From positions 1-40,215 of the IMG/VR virus record IMGVR_UViG_3300035698_002433: a DNA stretch of 40,215 nucleotides; one strand, given 5' to 3'. The DNA is from a virus. Made by a program: the position numbers and the translations under genes. A model generated the notes under the pieces. The model was not told the DNA's origin, did not search any database, and saw only the letters and a program-made list of their open reading frames with translations. Below are positions 1 through 7,978 of the stretch, one piece after another (position 1 is the first letter of the stretch; each line of letters starts with the position of its first letter).

Positions 1-111
1 CATCTCAATATGTTACTGCGCGTGTTTTAGGCATAACAGCAGAGCGCGAACTTGATGATACGAGAAGTCTTGAATGCGAAATACAATTTGAAGTTTACTC
101 TTCTTATTGGC
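1..111. repeat. Terminal direct repeat, copy 1 (contig circularity)
   Basis: The first 111 bases are identical to the last 111 (40105-40215). The copy lies inside the distal-tail gene, and joining the two ends restores one open reading frame. This is what an assembler leaves when it closes a circular or circularly permuted molecule. A biological short terminal repeat is less likely because the ends fall within a coding region. Confidence 0.95.
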
Positions 112-572
112 ATGGTGATTTTACAGGGGTATGGACTTTCGATGATGGTGAATATTTCGATATTGGGTTATTCTTTGATTCAGGCGCAGATGATATTACG
201 CTAAATGCAAGTCCTAAAAGTTTTACAATCACAATGGAAGGTAATGCTATTTCAAACGATCCGATAATTAATGTTATTGCAGGATCAGCAAATATCACAG
301 CGATTGAAATAAAAAATACTACAACAGGCAATTTAGCAGAACTTGATTACACAGGCACAATCATATCTGGAAACACGCTTATAATCGATTGTGGTGCTTA
401 TACGGTACAGAACAATGGCGTTGATGATGATGCAAACTTTGCACTTGGTGCAACTCATGCAATCAATGAATGGTTTTTACTTCCTCCCGGTGCAAATACG
501 ATTGTTGTTACATTTACTGGTGGTGATGTGGATAGCATAATAAACTTCGATTATTATGAGGCCCACGCGTGA
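1..572 (+). CDS. Distal tail protein (Dit-like), C-terminal part, broken by contig end
   Basis: This is the downstream part of the gene that starts at 39816. The reading frame is open from base 3 and ends with TGA at 570-572. Joined across the 111-bp overlap, the gene is 861 nt and codes for 286 residues. The ATG at 234 is internal, not the start. This segment carries the C-terminal beta-rich region seen in siphovirus tail component proteins, with alternating hydrophobic and Thr/Ile strands and an aromatic-rich end (FDYYEAHA). Dit forms the hub ring that joins the tail tube to the baseplate or fibre. The call rests on size, beta-rich composition and position directly after the tape measure gene and before the Tal-like gene. 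The next gene starts by overlap of GTG with this TGA. Confidence 0.75.
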   Translation, partial: SQYVTARVLGITAERELDDTRSLECEIQFEVYSSYWHGDFTGVWTFDDGEYFDIGLFFDSGADDITLNASPKSFTITMEGNAISNDPIINVIAGSANITAIEIKNTTTGNLAELDYTGTIISGNTLIIDCGAYTVQNNGVDDDANFALGATHAINEWFLLPPGANTIVVTFTGGDVDSIINFDYYEAHA

Positions 573-2506
573 TCATTGATGTTTACAACGCAACTGATAC
601 AGCCAAACTTGGCACGATCACAACTGGTTTTGGTTGGTCTAATTCCCTTGAATTAGATCGATCGGGCACATTTAGTTTCTCAATGCCTGCATCAGACACA
701 AAAGCATCCTTGATAACTGGTAAAAGAATTGTCAGAGGGTATAACGTAATCAATGATGTTTTTACACTTATTGGGGCTGGCGTTATCGATGCCAGAAATA
801 TCCAAATAGTTGGAACTGAATTAACAATTGGCGGGAATGATCTTTTACATTTGCTTGCAAACACTTCTGTTCTATTCTTAGAATTAGAAAATGCCGGGGC
901 TGGTGTAACTGATGGGATTCAAGACATTCTGGCACTTGCTTCCGGTTGGACGTTTGATACGGTAAATGGATATAACACAACTGCAGCAAGCACTTACGCA
1001 AAATTCGCTGGCGAAAGTGTATTAGAAGCGTTTGTAAAGATCACAGAAACTTATGGTGAAAACTTTAGATTAGGCGATGGAAAAGAGATTGTATGGCTTA
1101 GAAACGATACACCATCAAGCGGTGTAAAAGCAGTTCAATATCTAAGTCCTGAAAGTGCAGGAACAGAAAACGTTACATTGATAGATAATTTAAGCATTGA
1201 TTACCAATCAGAAAACATAGTAAGTAGAATATATCCTTTTGGTGCCGGAAATGCAGAAGCAAGATTGACATTACAAACAACAACAGAATCTGCACCTGCA
1301 GGATATACGCTTGTCAAAAACGGAAATGAAAGTTATCTAAGAAAAGATGCAACAGAAACCACTTATGGAATTATAGAAAGAGCTGTTTCATTCAAAGACA
1401 TTGCACCAATATCAAATACTGATACTGATGTACAGAGCGCATCGGACACTTTGTTTGGTGCAGCGAAAGTTTATTTAGATAATAGGGACGAAGATACAGT
1501 TATTTATTCTCTTTCTGTTGTTGGTCTAAATACAATAGTTTATCCTGGTGAAACGATGAGGGTTGTTTATCGTGGATTTGTTGATGGAACAAGTTGGGTT
1601 GATATTGACGAGAACCTGATAGTTATCAGCGCACAAAATGAAATAATAGATGCTAATGCACAGACTGTTTCAATGGTGGTTTCTACGAGAGCAGAAAGAA
1701 CAAAAACAGATCAGGACATTATCACAGAGAATATTGGCGAAACAATCACTTATGAAAGTCATCCGCAATTGAGTGCAAACGGTGATGTGTTAGGGCAATC
1801 GATCACAATGGACGATGATAATGATGCAATATTTTATTTCTGGATTGGTGCAGAAGTTACTACATTAAATCAAGTTCTTGTAAGATTCAGGGTTGATAAA
1901 TTAAGATCTACTGTAAAATCTGTTGCCGGATCAAGCACAACAACAGCAGGCGGTGGAGCTGATACCGTTACATCCGCATCTGGCGGTGGACAAACTGCAA
2001 CTGGTGGTTCGCATCAGCATCTTATGACGTTATTTGCAGGTGCAGGCGATGCTGCAACAGAATATAAACATGCAGCTGGATTGGCTGCTTTGTATGGTGG
2101 GGCCGGATTAGCTGCTAATAAATCGATTGAAAGTGGTGTTTCAGCAAGCCATTCGCACACAATTAATGCACATACACATGGCGTAACAATAGGTGATCAT
2201 ACCCACTCATTAACGCCAAACATAACGACTGTTTACGGTGTCTTTGAAGATACTGCCGGGAATACACTTGCGGTTGGTGACTTGACAATAACGGTAAACG
2301 GTGGATCTGATTTAGCAGGATCGGTTTCTTCTATTGGATCCGGTTGGTACGAATTGGATATTACCGATGAAGTGCAAAATTCAGCAACATTAAGACAAAC
2401 ACAAGATGATAATGATGTAACGTTTGGAACAGCGGTTGCGAAATCAGCGCAGATAGTATCACAAATTTCTGTTAGGTCTGTTATTCAGGCAATTGCTAAT
2501 ATATAA
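569..2506 (+). CDS. Tail-tip / tail-associated (Tal-like) protein with HxH metal-binding motifs
   Basis: This 645-residue protein starts with GTG overlapping the upstream stop. Its N-terminal ~350 residues resemble baseplate-hub proteins of siphophages (ReqiPepy6 Gp37-like or Prophage_tail families): a beta-rich start, then a helical block containing GESVLEAFVKI, then long beta segments. Around residues 455-550 it turns Gly/Ala/Ser-rich and carries repeated HxH motifs (HQH, HSH, HTH twice). Such motifs bind metal along the needle axis in trimeric fibre proteins such as T4 gp12. The final ~100 residues form another beta domain. It probably closes the tail tip and starts host contact. Position between Dit and the fibre gene supports this. 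I see no peptidase or glycosidase motif. The role is inferred from position and composition. Confidence 0.72.
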   Translation: MIIDVYNATDTAKLGTITTGFGWSNSLELDRSGTFSFSMPASDTKASLITGKRIVRGYNVINDVFTLIGAGVIDARNIQIVGTELTIGGNDLLHLLANTSVLFLELENAGAGVTDGIQDILALASGWTFDTVNGYNTTAASTYAKFAGESVLEAFVKITETYGENFRLGDGKEIVWLRNDTPSSGVKAVQYLSPESAGTENVTLIDNLSIDYQSENIVSRIYPFGAGNAEARLTLQTTTESAPAGYTLVKNGNESYLRKDATETTYGIIERAVSFKDIAPISNTDTDVQSASDTLFGAAKVYLDNRDEDTVIYSLSVVGLNTIVYPGETMRVVYRGFVDGTSWVDIDENLIVISAQNEIIDANAQTVSMVVSTRAERTKTDQDIITENIGETITYESHPQLSANGDVLGQSITMDDDNDAIFYFWIGAEVTTLNQVLVRFRVDKLRSTVKSVAGSSTTTAGGGADTVTSASGGGQTATGGSHQHLMTLFAGAGDAATEYKHAAGLAALYGGAGLAANKSIESGVSASHSHTINAHTHGVTIGDHTHSLTPNITTVYGVFEDTAGNTLAVGDLTITVNGGSDLAGSVSSIGSGWYELDITDEVQNSATLRQTQDDNDVTFGTAVAKSAQIVSQISVRSVIQAIANI

Positions 2507-2518
2507 TAAGGAGTAATT

Positions 2519-4222
2519 ATGACAACCAATTTTCATACACCGATAGTAACGGGAGCTGCTGCAAACGCAAGCATTGTTAATTCACCGCTTGCAGAGCTTG
2601 ATGCTGCAGTAACCGCAATAGATTTTACCTATTCAGCAGTATCAACAGAGTTCCTAAATGGTGATGGTAATTTCGCTGTACCTGCCGGAACCGGTGCATC
2701 TGTTGATGGTCATGCAATCACAGACGAAGGTGGCGCAGACCTAACACAAAGAGCAAAGTTAGATTTTATTGGTGCCGGAGTAGTTGCTGCAAACGGAGTT
2801 TCAGCAACAGAAGTTACTATTTCTGGCGATATTATAAATGACACTACACCACAGTTAGGAGGTGATCTTGATCTTAACGGGAAAAATTTAGACTTCCCAA
2901 CCACAGCAAATATTTCTGACTGCCTGGACGAAAATAACATGGTATCAGATAGCGCAACAATGTTAGCAACACAGCAAAGTATAAAAGCGTATGGTGATTC
3001 TGCAACACAGTCAATGTCAAATAAAACGCTTACAAGTCCGGTATTAAATGGAACATTATCAGGAACAGCGTTCTTGGATGAAAACAACATGGTTTCAGAC
3101 AGTGCAATTGCAGCAGCAAGTCAGCAAAGCATAAAGGCTTATGTTGATAATAACGCAAGTGGATTAGATTATTCATTACAAGGAAGATTGACGCTGGAAA
3201 CAGGTGTACCAATAAGTACATCAGATCAGGTAGATAAAACAACAGTTTATTTTACTCCCTTCATGGGCAATCAAATTGCCTTGTATGATGGAACTTCAGC
3301 TTGGGCTACTTGGGAATTTGCAGAAAAGTCATTTGCTGTTGCAGGAGTTACATTACCAACAGAAGCATTTACAAATGACCCTGCCGCAGGAACAGACATA
3401 TCTTTGTCTGTCGCTTCGACTACTGGTTTTACTGTGGGACAGCCAATAACTGTAACATCAGATGCAGGTTCTGATACAACTTCTATTAGTGCTTTAACGA
3501 CAGACACAAGTATTACAGCTCATACTTTAGCCGTTGACCATACTCAAACAGACCCTTTAATCACAGGGGGTATTCCTGTAGACATATTCATTTATGATAA
3601 CTCTGGAACGCTTACATTATCAGGCGAGGTATGGACAAATGCAACAACGAGAGCAACTGCGCTAACTTTGCAAGATGGGGTTCTGGTTAAAACAGGAGCA
3701 ACAGATTATCGTTATTTAGGAACTATTTATATTGATGCTGGTCAGAAATGTCAGTATGTACTAAGTTCGCCATCAAATATAGGCGTTTGGAATTATTATA
3801 ATCGCAGGGAGATTCCATTGAATGTTGTTGAGACAACGAATCAGTGGAATTATACAACTGCCACTTGGCGAGAAGCAAATGGCTCAACTGCAAACAGAAT
3901 ACAAGCAATAATTGGAGTTGCAGAGGATACGATTAGTGTTCGGGTATTAGGATTAGCAAGCAATTCTAGTGCCATAGAAATATATGTCGGTATTGGGGTT
4001 GATGTAACAAATGCTAATAATGCAACTGTCAAAGGACGAGCGCCTGGTGGTGCTTCAGTAATTTACGAATTAAATAGTATGTATAAGAGTATTCCTGCAG
4101 CAGGGTATCATTTTTACCAATGGACAGAGTATTCAGGAGCGGCAGGAACTACCACATATTATGGGGACGCAGGAGTGTCAGATCGTATTCAATCAGGTAT
4201 GATTGGTGAGGTGATGGGATGA
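2519..4222 (+). CDS. Tail fibre / receptor-binding protein candidate
   Basis: This 567-residue protein has an AAGGAG ribosome binding site just upstream. The N-terminal part (residues 1-120) resembles the shaft-attachment region of phage fibres, including a PQLGGDLDLNGKNL segment typical of fibre shafts. Two copies of a ~23-residue unit follow, beginning LDENNMVSDSA at residues 136 and 186 and ending in QQSIKAY; this unit is common in phage tail fibres. The rest is beta-rich with a Tyr/Gly-rich end, plausible for a trimeric receptor-binding head. The gene follows the Tal-like gene and overlaps the next small gene by ATGA. Receptor specificity cannot be read from the sequence. Confidence 0.75.
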   Translation: MTTNFHTPIVTGAAANASIVNSPLAELDAAVTAIDFTYSAVSTEFLNGDGNFAVPAGTGASVDGHAITDEGGADLTQRAKLDFIGAGVVAANGVSATEVTISGDIINDTTPQLGGDLDLNGKNLDFPTTANISDCLDENNMVSDSATMLATQQSIKAYGDSATQSMSNKTLTSPVLNGTLSGTAFLDENNMVSDSAIAAASQQSIKAYVDNNASGLDYSLQGRLTLETGVPISTSDQVDKTTVYFTPFMGNQIALYDGTSAWATWEFAEKSFAVAGVTLPTEAFTNDPAAGTDISLSVASTTGFTVGQPITVTSDAGSDTTSISALTTDTSITAHTLAVDHTQTDPLITGGIPVDIFIYDNSGTLTLSGEVWTNATTRATALTLQDGVLVKTGATDYRYLGTIYIDAGQKCQYVLSSPSNIGVWNYYNRREIPLNVVETTNQWNYTTATWREANGSTANRIQAIIGVAEDTISVRVLGLASNSSAIEIYVGIGVDVTNANNATVKGRAPGGASVIYELNSMYKSIPAAGYHFYQWTEYSGAAGTTTYYGDAGVSDRIQSGMIGEVMG

Positions 4223-4443
4223 AAGTTAATACAATAAATCTAACTAACGAATTGATAATGTCAGGAATTACAACGCATGGAAACTGTAACTCAAATGGCG
4301 TTGTATGGGATGATAATAACAACGAAATTCAAGACAGAAAAGACGTTAAGGCAGTTTTAGCGAAACACGACCCAACACCAATTATTGAAGAAACACTTGA
4401 TGAGAAGATAAAAAGAATAGTATCAGAAGAACTAAGGAAATAA
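4219..4443 (+). CDS. Small hypothetical protein next to tail fibre gene
   Basis: This 74-residue protein starts within the fibre gene stop (ATGA overlap), so it is probably translationally coupled. The N-terminal half is polar and Asn-rich, with a VVWDDNNNEI segment. The C-terminal ~30 residues are charged and probably helical (EETLDEKIKRIVSEEL). I recognise no domain. Small proteins at this position, between the last fibre gene and the lysin, are common and may be fibre accessory factors, but nothing here proves that. Coding status is supported by overlap, frame continuity and compact spacing. Confidence 0.6.
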   Translation: MKVNTINLTNELIMSGITTHGNCNSNGVVWDDNNNEIQDRKDVKAVLAKHDPTPIIEETLDEKIKRIVSEELRK

Positions 4444-4448
4444 GGAAA

Positions 4449-5405
4449 ATGGATGATGTCTTATTAATTGATGTTTCAAAATGGCAGGACAACAATGACA
4501 CAGTGAGGAAGATAGACTTCGGAATTGCCAAAGAACGTGGGGTTGTTGGCGTGTTTGTAAAAGCCACTCAATACATTAAAGACCCTGACTTCGATGACTA
4601 TTGGAGAGATGCTAAAGAAGTAGGACTTCCAAGAGGTGCTTATCATTTCGCCTATTATTCTAAGTATAAGAGTGCTAAGAAACAAGCCGAGTTCTTGTGG
4701 AATACAATCAAACATGACCCTGGTGAACTTCCTCCCGTACTTGACTTTGAAACCAGAGATGGAATCGGATTGTCCTGGATAAAGTTATTCCTTGAAACAT
4801 TGAAAACTCTATCAGGTAGAGTTCCTATTCTATACACAGGTATAAGCGTATGGAACGAACTAAGAGATAGCGATAATGCAGTTTGGATACTTGACTATCC
4901 TTTATGGATAAGTTACCCGAACAACAAACTGCCTGCACCTGTAAGGGGAATACCAGACGAGATAGTAAGCCCTGTATTCAAAGACGGTTCTCCTGCACTA
5001 CCTAATATTTGGCGTAGAAAGAAAGTTCCTCAATTCCTTTGGCAGTTCTCTTATGTAGGTGATGGTGCTTACTATGGAATGGAAAGTAAGGGATTGGATA
5101 TGAATAAGTTTAATGGGACAATGGCGGAGTACCTGTCATTTGTAAATGGAACGCCAGATGAACCACCTACCAGTTCTCTACACGTAGTAGTTACTGCTAA
5201 TTTCCTTCGGTTTAGGCCACTACCGCTTTATGAAAATACAAAGACACTAATAGTAGAACAAGGGCAAGTATTAGAAATTGCCGGAAGCAGAATATTTGAA
5301 GAAAGTTCTGGAATTACATGGCTTCCTGTATTCGCACCATCAAAATATGACGGAAGCATTATTGGGTTTGTTAGTGCAGACAAAGAATACATAAAATACT
5401 TGTAA
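4449..5405 (+). CDS. Endolysin: GH25 lysozyme with C-terminal SH3-like domain
   Basis: This 318-residue protein has a GH25 muramidase domain over about residues 1-210. The first strand carries DVSKWQ (Asp8), typical of the family, and the catalytic Asp-x-Glu appears as VLDFET (Asp99, Glu101). GAYHFAYY and the ILYTG strand also fit the GH25 barrel. GH25 enzymes cut the beta-1,4 bond between N-acetylmuramic acid and N-acetylglucosamine. Residues ~237-318 form a beta-rich SH3-like cell-wall-binding domain. No signal peptide is seen, so export should depend on the holin. The XhlA-like and holin-like genes follow, forming a lysis cassette. Confidence 0.92.
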   Translation: MDDVLLIDVSKWQDNNDTVRKIDFGIAKERGVVGVFVKATQYIKDPDFDDYWRDAKEVGLPRGAYHFAYYSKYKSAKKQAEFLWNTIKHDPGELPPVLDFETRDGIGLSWIKLFLETLKTLSGRVPILYTGISVWNELRDSDNAVWILDYPLWISYPNNKLPAPVRGIPDEIVSPVFKDGSPALPNIWRRKKVPQFLWQFSYVGDGAYYGMESKGLDMNKFNGTMAEYLSFVNGTPDEPPTSSLHVVVTANFLRFRPLPLYENTKTLIVEQGQVLEIAGSRIFEESSGITWLPVFAPSKYDGSIIGFVSADKEYIKYL

Positions 5406-5419
5406 AGCAAAGAGGGATC

Positions 5420-5704
5420 ATGGCAACAAAGTACCTAACAAAAGACTTGAAAATTGAGATTGACGAAAACGGAAACCGCATTAATAAATTAGAACAGGGC
5501 GCGGTTATATTGGTTGAACGCACTGGAAATAATAAAACATCGATTGATGAACTGAAAACGAAAACAGATCAGCTTGAAAACGTGGTTATTAAAAGTGGTT
5601 TCGCTATTTCCATTGGAACGTGGGTTGTAGGTGCGTTTGGTATTTCTGTAATTGCCCTCATCTGGTCCCTCATAACTGGTCAAGCAAACCTTGTGTTCCC
5701 GTAA
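5420..5704 (+). CDS. XhlA-like lysis accessory protein, single membrane anchor
   Basis: This 94-residue protein has a charged N-terminal part with a likely coiled coil (residues ~40-62, DELKTKTDQLENVV) and one hydrophobic segment near the C-terminus (residues ~66-88). This layout matches the haemolysin XhlA family, where a membrane-associated protein works with holin and endolysin in host lysis. It sits between the lysozyme gene and the holin-like gene. An AGAGGG ribosome binding site precedes the ATG. A structural or spanin-like role cannot be excluded. Confidence 0.6.
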   Translation: MATKYLTKDLKIEIDENGNRINKLEQGAVILVERTGNNKTSIDELKTKTDQLENVVIKSGFAISIGTWVVGAFGISVIALIWSLITGQANLVFP

Positions 5705-5751
5705 TCAAAGTAAATGGTTTATAATATATAAAATATAAAGGAGAAATAAAT

Positions 5752-6045
5752 ATGGAATTAGCACTATTAGTTTTGTTCGGAAGTTTATTGTCGATGTTGT
5801 TTAGATTCATGCCCGGCCTTGCAGTAAGTTTTGAAGCATTGCCTAAAATGAAGAAACAAATGATCATGGGTGCTTCATTGTTCGTTGTATCAGCAGGTGT
5901 ATTTGGTCTGAATTGCTTTGGCAATTTCAGCCTACCAGTTGATCTGGTTATGTCTTGTGATAAACCAAGTGCAATGGAACTGCTAAGAATTTACATTGTT
6001 ATGTTAGTTGGCAACCAGGCCACATATCCATTAATCGAGAAGTAA
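5752..6045 (+). CDS. Putative holin
   Basis: This 97-residue protein has a hydrophobic N-terminus (residues 1-20), a second hydrophobic segment (about 37-57) and a third, weaker one (about 77-92). Basic residues lie between the first two segments. Size, membrane character and position after the endolysin and XhlA-like genes point to a holin, the pore former that times release of the lysozyme. It has a strong AAAGGAG ribosome binding site and is the last gene before the terminator at 6063-6089. No family-specific motif is recognised, so the call depends on context. Confidence 0.65.
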   Translation: MELALLVLFGSLLSMLFRFMPGLAVSFEALPKMKKQMIMGASLFVVSAGVFGLNCFGNFSLPVDLVMSCDKPSAMELLRIYIVMLVGNQATYPLIEK

Positions 6046-6062
6046 ACAAAATACGTTCAAGG

Positions 6063-6089
6063 AAAACCGTCAGCGATGGCGGTTTTTTT
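6063..6089 (+). terminator. Rho-independent terminator after the lysis cassette
   Basis: A 9-bp stem (6063-6071 with 6078-6086, one G-T pair) closes a 6-base AGCGAT loop and runs into a T tract ending at 6089. It begins 18 bases after the holin-like stop codon and closes the late transcription unit ahead of the early promoter region. Confidence 0.85.
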
Positions 6090-6155
6090 ATTTAATTGGT
6101 GTATTTTGTATGTCGTTATTAATTTATATAGATTAATGTCCATATACTAATTACA

Positions 6156-6171
6156 TTGGTTATATAACCAA
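6156..6171. promoter_or_regulatory. 16-bp perfect palindrome, candidate operator
   Basis: TTGGTTATATAACCAA is a perfect 16-bp palindrome in the AT-rich spacer between the late terminator and the early promoter. A dimeric regulator could bind here. A weak promoter-like pair (TTGGTA at 6177-6182, 17-base gap, GATAAT at 6200-6205) begins just downstream. No obvious regulator gene is adjacent. Confidence 0.5.
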
Positions 6172-6184
6172 CTATATTGGTACA

Positions 6185-6242
6185 TTCTTTTTATAGACAG
6201 ATAATACCTTGTATAAGGTATTATCTATGCACGAAAAGAACT
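6185..6242. promoter_or_regulatory. Duplicated regulatory element, copy A, with 12-bp dyad
   Basis: The element contains a perfect inverted repeat, AGATAATACCTT at 6199-6210 and its complement at 6215-6226, with a 4-base GTAT centre. No T tract follows on either strand, so it is not a simple terminator. A closely similar element lies at 16094-16152; positions 6185-6213 match 16094-16122 at 27 of 29 bases. Two copies, each in one of the few intergenic spacers, suggest an operator or a phage-specific promoter. Confidence 0.6.
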
Positions 6243-6260
6243 TCTATTTAATATTCCTAC

Positions 6261-6289
6261 TTGACAATATCAATTCTATTTGATATGAT
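6261..6289 (+). promoter_or_regulatory. Strong sigma70-type early promoter
   Basis: TTGACA (6261-6266), a 17-base spacer and TATGAT (6284-6289) form a near-perfect housekeeping promoter. The start of transcription would be near 6296, about 34 bases upstream of the first early gene, which has an AAGGAG ribosome binding site. The TTGACA lies 34 bases after the dyad at 6199-6226. Confidence 0.85.
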
Positions 6290-6329
6290 ATAGATACAAA
6301 CAAATTGAGCAGGCAAAAAGGAGTAGGGC

Positions 6330-6662
6330 ATGAGAACTTACACGCAGGAAGAAAAGGAACGCAAGATAGAATGGAATAGGCAGGAAAGAAGAAAAACCAT
6401 TCTAATGCTCACAATAGATGGTTTGAATGAGAGTTTAGATAGAAGATGTTTCACGATAGTACACGATCCGGTGCCAACGGACGATGGCGGATTTGCACCG
6501 GGCGCAAAGATTGATACTGATTCAATCAGGATCATGGCAAAGATAGGTAGTCTTGCGATTGGAACAGTTGTTGAAAGTAAGATTGGAAACATATATATTG
6601 TAAAGAATTCTAATGCTAAAGGGTTTCAAGGTATGTTATCACTTATAAGGAGTTCAAGATGA
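6330..6662 (+). CDS. Early hypothetical protein
   Basis: This 110-residue protein is the first gene after the strong promoter. Its first ~25 residues are highly charged and probably helical (repeated Glu/Lys/Arg), followed by a mixed alpha/beta region. I recognise no domain. First genes of early operons often encode small host-takeover proteins, but the sequence gives no direct clue here. An AAGGAGTAGGGC stretch provides a good ribosome binding site. The gene overlaps the next one by ATGA, and a row of small coupled genes follows. Confidence 0.7.
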   Translation: MRTYTQEEKERKIEWNRQERRKTILMLTIDGLNESLDRRCFTIVHDPVPTDDGGFAPGAKIDTDSIRIMAKIGSLAIGTVVESKIGNIYIVKNSNAKGFQGMLSLIRSSR

Positions 6663-6841
6663 AAACCATAAATCGTAACGTGCAGGGCAATTTACATCTA
6701 AGAATGAGAAGCGATGGAACGTGTGTTATTTATAAGAACGGTAATCCATTGCGCGATTTTAAAACAGGCAGTGATCTAAGATCAATGGAAAACAAATTCA
6801 GACAATTGGCGAAGTTCGACAGTAAGGAAAAACATGCCTGA
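6659..6841 (+). CDS. Small basic early protein
   Basis: This 60-residue, Lys/Arg/Asn-rich protein begins by ATGA overlap with the upstream gene and overlaps the next by 8 bases. The pattern of short strands followed by a C-terminal helix (DLRSMENKFRQLAKF) suggests a small nucleic-acid-binding or regulatory protein, but I recognise no family. Its 3' end contains one imperfect copy (6807-6821) of the TGGCGAA/TTCGCCA palindrome repeated elsewhere in the genome. Confidence 0.6.
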   Translation: MKTINRNVQGNLHLRMRSDGTCVIYKNGNPLRDFKTGSDLRSMENKFRQLAKFDSKEKHA

Positions 6842-7034
6842 TGAAAGAGTAATGGCATTGAAAGATTGCCCTGCTTATCTTATGGGTGATCGTGGAACCG
6901 TGATAAACGAAATAGAAAAGGATGGTCGCAAATATGCGCATGTAGAGTTTGATGTAATAAGAAAAGCTGATGGCAGGTTTTATGTTGATCGAGATAATTT
7001 AGTAACAATAGGAGAAGATGATGACGATAATTAA
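6834..7034 (+). CDS. Small early protein, SH3-like beta barrel possible
   Basis: This 66-residue protein has a run of short beta segments (RVMALKDCPAYLMGDRGTVI, then YAHVEFDV) and an acidic C-terminal tail. The pattern of a Gly-containing turn followed by V-E-F-D resembles small SH3-like or KOW-like barrels found in phage early operons. This is a fold-level guess only. It overlaps the genes on both sides. Confidence 0.6.
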   Translation: MPDERVMALKDCPAYLMGDRGTVINEIEKDGRKYAHVEFDVIRKADGRFYVDRDNLVTIGEDDDDN

Positions 7035-7161
7035 GAAAATGCTAAAAGACCAAATAAACATAATGCGGTTCAATAAAACAATGACTAAAACAGAATCACT
7101 TAGATTGAAAGTGTTGAACATGGTATATAAAAGGATGCTAAAGGAAAAGAACAATGGGTAA
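7021..7161 (+). CDS. Very small basic protein (46 residues)
   Basis: An ATG at 7021 follows AGGAG within the end of the upstream gene and opens a 46-codon frame ending with TAA at 7159-7161. The product is rich in Lys, Met and Asn and may form one or two helices. No family is recognised. Support is limited to the ribosome binding site, the overlaps with both neighbours (14 bases upstream, 8 downstream) and its filling of an otherwise empty stretch in a compact operon. Confidence 0.5.
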   Translation: MTIIKKMLKDQINIMRFNKTMTKTESLRLKVLNMVYKRMLKEKNNG

Positions 7162-7297
7162 AGGAAAAAGATTATTGAGAAGATCCACCAGGGGAAGATT
7201 TGTTTATGGCCAATTATCGCCTTATGATTTTAGAAAAGTCTTTGGTTGGAAAAAGCAAGGGCGGTTTGTATGGTATTTAGGAAGGAAGGAAAAATGA
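7154..7297 (+). CDS. Very small Arg/Lys-rich protein (47 residues)
   Basis: This 47-codon frame starts with ATG at 7154, within the end of the preceding small gene, and stops at TGA 7295-7297. The product is strongly basic (about a third Lys plus Arg) and contains several aromatic residues. It could bind nucleic acid, but no family is recognised. It overlaps the next gene by ATGA, a pattern seen throughout this operon. Confidence 0.5.
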   Translation: MGKGKRLLRRSTRGRFVYGQLSPYDFRKVFGWKKQGRFVWYLGRKEK

Positions 7298-7539
7298 AAG
7301 CATACATAGTTTTTGTAGATGATCCTCTTGATGGGTGTACGTTAGTATTTGAGAAAACAAGGGGAAAAGCAAAAACGTGGTGGTGGGATATATTTAGTTT
7401 TATAGACGTTTCAGCCAACCGGGTTAAGCAATATGATAAGTTTATAAAGGACGATAAACCTGTAGCGTTTATGGATAATAGCGACTTATTGGCATATGCT
7501 CCCAAAGCACCACCTTTTTACACACAGGAGGAATTATGA
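7294..7539 (+). CDS. Hypothetical early protein (81 residues)
   Basis: The start is set at ATG 7294, which overlaps the upstream TGA and follows an AAGGAAGGA ribosome binding site. An in-frame TTG at 7246 would lie inside the upstream gene and has no better site. The product has short hydrophobic strands (AYIVFVDD, TLVF), a Trp-rich centre (TWWWD) and an acidic end. I recognise no domain. It is coupled to the next gene by a 4-base overlap. Confidence 0.65.
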   Translation: MKAYIVFVDDPLDGCTLVFEKTRGKAKTWWWDIFSFIDVSANRVKQYDKFIKDDKPVAFMDNSDLLAYAPKAPPFYTQEEL

Positions 7540-7721
7540 TAACAAATGAATGGACGATAGAGATTGAGAAATTGCGTAAACAGAACGCTGATCTAAAAGC
7601 GAATTCAAAGAGAATGCATGAATTAGTTATTGAACTTGTTTCAGAAGATAATCTTGGGTTAGATTGTGTTTCGTATGATTTAGAACAACACAATGATCTA
7701 ATGAAAAGTATGGAAGAATAA
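7536..7721 (+). CDS. Small coiled-coil protein
   Basis: This 61-residue protein is almost entirely charged and helical in pattern (EIEKLRKQNADLKANSKR), with heptad-like spacing of Leu and Ile, suggesting a coiled coil or helical hairpin. GGAGGAATT precedes the ATG. It shares one base with the next gene (TAATG). The function is unknown. Confidence 0.6.
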   Translation: MITNEWTIEIEKLRKQNADLKANSKRMHELVIELVSEDNLGLDCVSYDLEQHNDLMKSMEE

Positions 7722-7978
7722 TGGATAAATTCACAATAGAAGAATTATGGGAAATAAAGCGATTGGCAAAAGAAGAAGTAAACATTTATTATCCAAGTAT
7801 AAATACATTGGTTGATGAAGTCCTGGAACATCGCAGGAAGAATAACGCATACTTTGAACTTGCAAAGGATCTGATCAAGTGGGTTGATGATTATGTTCCG
7901 ATAATGCTTATGCTGAATAACAAGTTTTCAGCATTGAGAAAACAATTTAAGTTTGCTGCAGGAATAGAGGACAAATGA
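7721..7978 (+). CDS. Small helical hypothetical protein
   Basis: This 85-residue protein is predicted by eye to be mostly helical, with Glu/Lys-rich stretches and an aromatic-containing centre. It starts by TAATG overlap with its upstream neighbour and ends in an ATGA overlap with the methyltransferase gene, so translation is probably coupled. No domain is recognised. Confidence 0.6.
   Translation: MDKFTIEELWEIKRLAKEEVNIYYPSINTLVDEVLEHRRKNNAYFELAKDLIKWVDDYVPIMLMLNNKFSALRKQFKFAAGIEDK

Noticed and set aside
234-572. Separate 112-residue protein starting at ATG 234
   Set aside because: The frame is open from base 3 and continues from 39816 across the contig ends, so the ATG is internal to the Dit-like gene.
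6199-6226. Rho-independent terminator at the 12-bp dyad
   Set aside because: The stem is AT-rich and no T tract follows on either strand; a clear terminator is already present at 6063-6089.
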